Below are positions 6,206-10,287 of a stretch of DNA of 10,287 bases, in pieces. Positions within the stretch are counted from its first letter, which is position 1. The number at the start of each line of letters is the position of its first letter. The notes beneath the pieces were generated by a model. The model had not been told where the DNA came from. It saw only the letters and a program-made list of their open reading frames with translations, and searched no databases. A program made the position numbers and the translations under genes. Source of the stretch: Nitrospira bacterium HGW-Nitrospira-1 (GTDB lineage: Bacteria; Nitrospirota; Thermodesulfovibrionia; Thermodesulfovibrionales; UBA6898); assembly GCA_002839535.1 (NCBI GenBank), contig PGYF01000047.1, positions 8,342-18,628 of the forward strand. The letters are read 5' to 3'.

Positions 6206-8581
6206 CTATCTCTTGCCTTTCTTTTTCTCTATCAAGGCCGCTTTCAGTACCTGTTCCATGGTATCGGCAAAAATAAATTCCATATCTTTTTTAATATATT
6301 TTGGAATATCATCAATATCTTTTTTATTCCTTTTGGGTAAAATTATCTTCTTTATGCCCATTCTTTTGGCGGCAAGAGACTTTTCCTTGAGACCTCCAAT
6401 GGGAAGCACCCTTCCTCTCAGGGTTACCTCTCCTGTCATGGCAATGTTCTTGCTGACAGGTTTTCCTGTAAAGACAGAGGCCAGAGCTGTCGCAAGCGTA
6501 ATGCCGGCAGAAGGTCCGTCTTTAGGAATAGCGCCGGCAGGCACATGTATATGAACATCTGTCTGAGAAAATATATCCTCGCTGATGCCCAGCATTTGAG
6601 CCTTTGAACGAATATAGCTGAGAGCTGCCTGGGCAGACTCCTTCATGACGTCGCCTAACTGTCCTGTAAGGGTAAGAATTCCCTTGCCCTTCATGGTCGT
6701 TGCTTCTATATAGATAATATCTCCGCCGGCCTCAGTCCAGGCCAGTCCGGTAGAAACCCCGACTTCATCATGCTCCATTTCCTCTTCGGGCAAAAACTTG
6801 GGAGACCCGAGAAAATTATGAAGATTTTTAGCGGTAATTTCAAATTTTTTGTCTTTTCCTTCTGCTATTTTCTTTGCGACTTTTCTGCAGAGGTTGGCTA
6901 TTTCCCTTTCAAGATTTCTTACTCCAGCCTCTCTTGTATACTGGGATATTAAAAGTTTGAGACCCGCATCTGACAGATTTACGATCTTGCTGGTAAGGCC
7001 ATGTTCGTCCAACTGCTTTGGCAGAAGATATTTCCTGGCAATACCCAGTTTTTCCTCCTCAGTGTATCCTGACAAATAGATGATTTCCATCCTGTCCCTG
7101 AGAGGACTGGGAATTGTATCAGTAAGATTGCCGGTCGTTATAAACATTACGCCCGTGAGATCAAACGGCACAGACAGGTAATGATCGGCAAATGCAAAAT
7201 TCTGTTCAGGATCCAGCACCTCAAGCAAGGCCGATGAAGGGTCGCCTCTGAAATCGCTTCCTAACTTATCTATCTCGTCCAGCATAAAAACAGGGTTGTT
7301 GGTTCCAGCCTGTTTTATCCCCTGTATTATCCTGCCCGGCAAGGCTCCAACATATGTTCTTCGGTGGCCTCTGATTTCAGCTTCATCCCTTACACCCCCA
7401 AGCGACATGCGGACAAATTCTCTTCCCAGCGCCCTTGCGATAGATCTTCCAAGAGAAGTTTTTCCGACCCCTGGAGGCCCGATAAAGCATAAAATAGGCC
7501 CTTTCATCTTCTCCTTGATCTTTCTGACACTTAGATATTCGAGGATTCTTTCCTTGACTTTCTCAAGATCATAATGGTCGTCGTTTAAAACTTTTTTTGC
7601 AGCTGTTATATCCAGATTATCTTTTGTGCTCTTGGCCCAGGGAAGTTCCACAAGCCAGTCAAGATAGGTTCTTATGGTAGCAGCCTCTGCGCTGTCAGGA
7701 TGCATTTTCTCAATCCGCTTAAGTTGTTTCTCCGCCTCTTTCAGCACCTTTTCAGGCATCCTGGCTTCTTTGATTTTTTTCCTGAACTCTTTTGCCTCTT
7801 CCGTCCTTTCATCAAAGTCTCCGAGTTCTTTCTGAATAGCCTTCAGTTGTTCTCTTAAGTAATATTCCCGTTGTGTCTTGTCTATTTCTCCCCTTGCATC
7901 TGATTGAATCTTTTGTTGAACAACAAGGAGTTCTATTTCTCTGGCTAATATATCACTGACGCGTTTCAACCTTTGAACCGGCCCTGATATCTCGAGGATC
8001 TCCTGTGCCTGTTCAGTCTTTAAGGCAAGATTTGATGCTACTAAATCAGCAAGCCTTCCAGGTTCATCAAGATTCTCAACAACCACCATAATGTCAGGAA
8101 GGATTGTTTTGCCGTAACTAACAGCTTTATCAAGCTGTTCCTTGACTGTCCTGATCTGGGCCTCATCCTCGATATTCAGAGAAGGAAGCTTTATCTCCTC
8201 GATTTTCTCAATATCAGCTGCAATAAAAGGCTCTGCCTGGGTAAATTGAGTAACCCTTGCCTTGGACAATCCCTGCACTAAAACTTTTACTCTCCCATCC
8301 GGCAGCTTCAGCATCCTTATAATCATACCAACAGTGCCTATCCTGTAAAGATCGCCGGAGGCCGGATTTTCGATGCTTAAATCCTTCTGGGTTAGAAGGA
8401 GAATCATCCTGCTTGAACTGAGCGCATGCTCTATTGCCTTTATCGATATCTCCCTGCCTACAAAAAGCGGTATTATCATATAAGGAAAAACCACAATATC
8501 CCTTACAGGAAGAACCGGAATATTGCCTGGGATCCGGGCTTCTTTATTAACTAAATCATTGTCTTTATCTTTTTCTGCCAT
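6206..8581 (-). CDS. lon: ATP-dependent Lon protease (LonA type)
   Basis: 791 residues, full length for cytosolic LonA, which unfolds and degrades damaged and regulatory proteins. The N-terminal substrate-binding domain runs over about 20-215 (IPVLPVRDIVVFPYMIIPLF), followed by a coiled region with YYLREQLKAIQKELG (240-254). The AAA+ module has Walker A GPPGVGKT (368-375), Walker B FMLDEIDK (432-439), and RDRMEII (495-501) in the sensor/arginine region. The protease domain carries the catalytic serine in PKDGPSAGIT (Ser691) and the catalytic lysine in GGLKEKSLAA (Lys734), 43 residues apart as in E. coli Lon. The basic tail IEKKKGKR is not informative. The start is supported by GAGGAG at 8587-8592, 5 bases before the ATG. 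lon follows galU by 121 bases and is followed by thiL after about 100. I see no clear heat-shock promoter or CIRCE element upstream. Confidence 0.98.
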   Translation of the reverse strand: MAEKDKDNDLVNKEARIPGNIPVLPVRDIVVFPYMIIPLFVGREISIKAIEHALSSSRMILLLTQKDLSIENPASGDLYRIGTVGMIIRMLKLPDGRVKVLVQGLSKARVTQFTQAEPFIAADIEKIEEIKLPSLNIEDEAQIRTVKEQLDKAVSYGKTILPDIMVVVENLDEPGRLADLVASNLALKTEQAQEILEISGPVQRLKRVSDILAREIELLVVQQKIQSDARGEIDKTQREYYLREQLKAIQKELGDFDERTEEAKEFRKKIKEARMPEKVLKEAEKQLKRIEKMHPDSAEAATIRTYLDWLVELPWAKSTKDNLDITAAKKVLNDDHYDLEKVKERILEYLSVRKIKEKMKGPILCFIGPPGVGKTSLGRSIARALGREFVRMSLGGVRDEAEIRGHRRTYVGALPGRIIQGIKQAGTNNPVFMLDEIDKLGSDFRGDPSSALLEVLDPEQNFAFADHYLSVPFDLTGVMFITTGNLTDTIPSPLRDRMEIIYLSGYTEEEKLGIARKYLLPKQLDEHGLTSKIVNLSDAGLKLLISQYTREAGVRNLEREIANLCRKVAKKIAEGKDKKFEITAKNLHNFLGSPKFLPEEEMEHDEVGVSTGLAWTEAGGDIIYIEATTMKGKGILTLTGQLGDVMKESAQAALSYIRSKAQMLGISEDIFSQTDVHIHVPAGAIPKDGPSAGITLATALASVFTGKPVSKNIAMTGEVTLRGRVLPIGGLKEKSLAAKRMGIKKIILPKRNKKDIDDIPKYIKKDMEFIFADTMEQVLKAALIEKKKGKR

Positions 8582-8600
8582 CCTGTCTCCTCTTTATAAT

Positions 8601-8661
8601 TCTGCATAATTTGCAGATAATAATAGAACCTGAATTGAGCGATTCTATACTCCCTATTATT
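8601..8661. promoter_or_regulatory. Small palindromes in the galU-lon gap, possible lon control region
   Basis: Two inverted repeats lie just upstream of lon. TCTGCA-5-TGCAGA spans 8601-8617, only 9 bases above the lon Shine-Dalgarno. AATAATAG (8619-8626) is repeated inverted at 8654-8661, and an alternative pairing uses ATAGAA (8623-8628) with TTCTAT (8643-8648). The first has the shape of a dimer operator or a short leader hairpin. I find no convincing -35/-10 pair: TTGAAA occurs on the minus strand but lacks a well-spaced -10. The gap has no strong galU terminator. Confidence 0.3.
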
Positions 8662-8702
8662 GTAAATGCCTTTTCAACTTTTTTACGAAAGAACCATAAT
8701 TT

Positions 8703-9590
8703 TTATAATTTATCTGTACTTATCTGTTTTGCAACACTGAGTATGTATGATTTAAATTCCGCGGACAGCTCAGGGTTTTTAATCGCAAAATCCACTGTAG
8801 CCTTTAAATATCCGAGTTTATCTCCTGCATCGTATCTCTTTCCTTTAAAAAGAAAACCATATACAGGTCTTAACTGCAATAAGGTGCAGATAGCGTCTGT
8901 AAGCTGTATTTCACCGCCTTTGCCGGGCCTGGCTTTTTCAAGCACATCGAATATATCCGGGGTAAGTATGTATCTGCCGATAATTGCAAGGTCGGAAGGC
9001 GCATTTTTCTGAGCGGGTTTTTCAATAAGATTATTTATTCTATACACACCTTCCAGTTCCTTGACGCCGGCGATAACGCCATACCTGTGAATTTCCGTCA
9101 TAGGAACCTGCTGAAGCGCAAGAATAGGACTTTTAAGCTTTTTATAAAGTTTTATCATATCATGCAATAGAGTTTCTTCCGGAGGAATAATATCGTCACT
9201 CAGAATAACCGCAAACGGCTCATCTTTAACAAAAGGTTTTGCGCATAAAATCGCATGACCAAGACCAAGGGCATAACCTTGCCGTATATACGCTATATTG
9301 ATGTTGCTCAATCTGTTAATTGCTTTAAGCAATTTATGCTTCCCGCTTTTTTTCAGATTGTCTTCGAGTTCAAAAGCGCAATCAAAATGGTCTTCAATAT
9401 TCCTCTTGTGTTTACCGGTAATAATTACGAACTCATTTACGCCGCACGCAATTGCCTCTTCGACGCCATATTGAATCATCGGCTTGTCAACAATGGGCAG
9501 CATCTCTTTTGGAGATGCCTTTGTTGCGGGAAGAAATCTCGTGCCAAGACCCGCTGCCGGGAATATCGCTTTTTTTATACTTTCAGACAT
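8703..9590 (-). CDS. galU: UTP--glucose-1-phosphate uridylyltransferase
   Basis: 295 residues, typical for GalU, which makes UDP-glucose from UTP and glucose-1-phosphate for lipopolysaccharide, capsule, glycogen-like polymers and galactose use. The nucleotide-binding start is KAIFPAAGLGTRFLPATKAS (7-26), with PKEMLPIVDKPMIQYGVEEA after it. Further marks are ITGKHKRNIEDHFD (57-70), SDDI (131-134), RYGVI (169-173), LIEKP (188-192), GKGGEIQLTDAI (223-234) and RYDAGDKLGYLKA (252-264). These separate it from the related RfbA and GlmU enzymes. The ATG is preceded by GAGG at 9601-9604, about 10 bases away. It probably has its own promoter at 9620-9628. With no obvious terminator after it, some transcripts may continue into lon. 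Confidence 0.97.
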   Translation of the reverse strand: MSESIKKAIFPAAGLGTRFLPATKASPKEMLPIVDKPMIQYGVEEAIACGVNEFVIITGKHKRNIEDHFDCAFELEDNLKKSGKHKLLKAINRLSNINIAYIRQGYALGLGHAILCAKPFVKDEPFAVILSDDIIPPEETLLHDMIKLYKKLKSPILALQQVPMTEIHRYGVIAGVKELEGVYRINNLIEKPAQKNAPSDLAIIGRYILTPDIFDVLEKARPGKGGEIQLTDAICTLLQLRPVYGFLFKGKRYDAGDKLGYLKATVDFAIKNPELSAEFKSYILSVAKQISTDKL

Positions 9591-9619
9591 GCATTATTAA
9601 CCTCAAATAAAATTTATTG

Positions 9620-9628
9620 ATTATAACA
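9620..9628 (-). promoter_or_regulatory. Extended -10 promoter for galU
   Basis: The minus strand reads TGTTATAAT: a perfect TATAAT at 9620-9625 with TG one base before it. No good -35 is seen at 16-18 bases, which is common for extended -10 promoters. The predicted start near 9613 leaves a leader of about 23 bases holding the GAGG ribosome site. Confidence 0.5.
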
Positions 9629-9692
9629 CAGACTTTACTGAATGAACGAAGAATAATTAACGAAAACTGCATTTACCGGATGGATGTCCATG

Positions 9693-9726
9693 AAAAAAAC
9701 TTTATAATGCCGCAACCTGGCGCATT
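9693..9726 (-). terminator. Possible intrinsic terminator after tRNA-Leu
   Basis: AATGC (9706-9710) pairs with GCATT (9722-9726), with GCC/GGC available as alternative inner pairs. On the minus strand this is followed by ATAAAG and seven T (9693-9699). The stem is short and imperfect, but it lies 22 bases past the tRNA 3' end, where a terminator is expected. Confidence 0.4.
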
Positions 9727-9748
9727 GATTATAAATACAATAACACTC

Positions 9749-9835
9749 TGGTGCCGGAGACCGGACTCGAACCGGTACGCTGTTGCCAACGAGGGATTTT
9801 AAGTCCCTTGTGTCTACCAATTCCACCACTCCGGC
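9749..9835 (-). tRNA. tRNA-Leu (anticodon UAA)
   Basis: The minus strand folds as a class II tRNA of 87 bases. The acceptor stem is GCCGGAG/CTCCGGC (9829-9835 with 9753-9759), with discriminator A and an encoded CCA at 9749-9751. The anticodon stem AGGGA/TCCCT encloses loop CTTAAAA, giving anticodon TAA at 9799-9801, which reads UUA codons. A long variable arm (CGTTGGCAACAGCG) and a T arm with GGTTCGAGTCC follow. The long variable arm and the UAA anticodon fix it as leucine. It has its own promoter upstream and a possible terminator downstream. Confidence 0.97.
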
Positions 9836-9873
9836 ATTTAAGGATTAAGGATAAAGCTGTTATGGAGTGGATA

Positions 9874-9903
9874 ATCGTATCACAAAGAACTAATCACTGT
9901 CAA
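9874..9903 (-). promoter_or_regulatory. Sigma-70 type promoter for tRNA-Leu
   Basis: The minus strand has a perfect -35 TTGACA (9898-9903), an 18-base spacer and TACGAT (9874-9879), which matches TATAAT at four of six positions and is preceded by TG to make an extended -10. The predicted start near 9867 gives a leader of about 32 bases before the tRNA 5' end. I see no GC-rich discriminator of the kind linked to stringent control. Confidence 0.55.
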
Positions 9904-10131
9904 AGACGCGAATTCGAGTCTCTGCATACTTTCAGTCGCTCTTTATAACCGGCATGATTTAGTTTTTTATTTCGGACGCCGGAGACTAAAACAGCACGAT
10001 GAGCCAAAAATATTTATTGCGATAATGCCGGAAAAACGCAATAATACCAATAATATGAAACTGAACAGCTATTTAATTAAAGAACCCAGTGCCAAGAGCG
10101 CAGGGCGTCAAAAGTCAAAACAAATTTATTC
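9904..10131. other. Gene-free stretch between the tRNA promoter and the repeats
   Basis: No reading frame here has coding character; the open frames are short and start inside the tRNA. The only structures I see are an 8-bp perfect inverted repeat TTATTGCG (10014-10021) / CGCAATAA (10037-10044) with a 15-base loop, and shorter pairs such as CCGGC (9949-9953) / GCCGG (9978-9982). Neither has a T run suited to a terminator. Confidence 0.5.
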
Positions 10132-10209
10132 TGTCATTGTCCGGCTTGACCCCCGCATCAAGCATGCCCTCTGACTTTATCAGGGGGTCGGGGCAGGCTC
10201 CGAATCCAG
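10132..10209. repeat. Palindromic intergenic repeat, degenerate copy 1
   Basis: It starts with TGTCATTGTCCGGCTTGACC (10132-10151), identical over 20 bases to the start of copy 2 at 10223, and ends with AATCCAG (10203-10209), also shared with copy 2. Between them is a different, longer middle with its own arms GACCCCC (10148-10154) / GGGGGTC (10183-10189). This is the look of a REP- or MITE-like extragenic repeat whose centre has diverged. Confidence 0.65.
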
Positions 10210-10222
10210 ATTTATATATTGT

Positions 10223-10287
10223 TGTCATTGTCCGGCTTGACCGGACAATCCAGGATAGGGTATGGATTCCCCGGTCAAGCCGGAGAA
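10223..10287. repeat. Palindromic intergenic repeat, copy 2, cut by window edge
   Basis: Bases 10232-10244 (CCGGCTTGACCGG) are the perfect reverse complement of 10271-10283. In the same register AATCCA (10247-10252) pairs with TGGATT (10263-10268). Outward, 10231 pairs with 10284 and 10228-10229 with 10286-10287. The result is a long stem-loop that continues past the window. By symmetry with TGTCA at 10223-10227 the next bases should read TGACA. Confidence 0.75.

Noticed and set aside
6129..6554. Plus-strand open frame of 141 codons opposite the end of lon
   Set aside because: It lies antisense to the Lon protease domain. Its hydrophobic look comes from reading the complement of Lys/Glu-rich codons.
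9635..9829. Minus-strand open frame of 64 codons beginning MVELVDTRDLKSLVG
   Set aside because: It is a translation of tRNA-Leu and its flank; such products are a known annotation artefact.
9904..9925. tRNA-like T-arm fragment (GAATTCGAGTCTCTGC on the plus strand)
   Set aside because: The bases flanking TTCGAGT cannot form the five-pair T stem, and no other tRNA arm is present.
9617..9948. Plus-strand open frames across the tRNA (containing CRRPDSNR and MPETGLEPVRC)
   Set aside because: These are antisense readings of the tRNA, not genes. They have no ribosome site or family match, and the part beyond the tRNA has no coding character.
9978..9986. GCCGGAGAC repeated from the tRNA 3' end (9753-9761), as a possible attachment-site remnant
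   Set aside because: Only nine bases match, the flanks differ, and there is no integrase or island content nearby.

Overview
The window looks like an ordinary piece of bacterial chromosome. Every recognisable gene lies on the minus strand. The genes are mostly core functions (replicative helicase, ribosomal protein L9, Lon protease, RimO, GalU, a tRNA-Leu), tightly packed and often overlapping by a few bases. Codon use is moderately AT-leaning, with many ATA and AGA/AGG codons. A rplI-dnaB block, a MEMO1-family gene and a lon-thiL-DUF2062-rimO-M50 block would fit an anaerobic lineage such as Nitrospirota or Desulfobacterota. That placement is inference from gene content alone.

In transcription order (right to left): positions 9836-10287 hold no gene. 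They contain a palindromic repeat family at 10132-10287 that runs off the right edge, and a good promoter for the tRNA at 9874-9903. tRNA-Leu(UAA) is at 9749-9835, followed by a weak terminator. galU (8703-9590) has its own extended -10 promoter. lon (6206-8581) follows after a 121-bp AT-rich gap with small palindromes. Then comes a compact run of thiL, a DUF2062 membrane protein gene, rimO and an M50 site-2 protease gene. The last three overlap one another. A strong hairpin at 2661-2709 ends this run. A second unit, rplI-dnaB-MEMO1 family, begins beyond it and leaves the window on the left. The MEMO1-family gene at 1-801 lacks only its stop codon and perhaps a residue or two.

The most notable observation is in thiL. 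The open frame stops at 5284, before the family's conserved GGED-type segment. The expected ThiL C-terminus is nevertheless present, in the +1 frame, ending at a TAG at 5229-5231. The sequence therefore carries a deletion of roughly 30-40 codons that also shifts the frame, so it is either a pseudogene or a sequence/assembly error. Next to it, the DUF2062 gene has no ATG, GTG or TTG start at the position the family alignment calls for. It has an ATT codon there, with a well-placed Shine-Dalgarno sequence.

I see no CRISPR array, insertion sequence, phage gene, defence system or other new multi-gene system. The points worth following are the thiL lesion, the ATT start, the MEMO1-family gene of unsettled function at the end of a replication/translation unit, and the palindromic repeats beside the tRNA.
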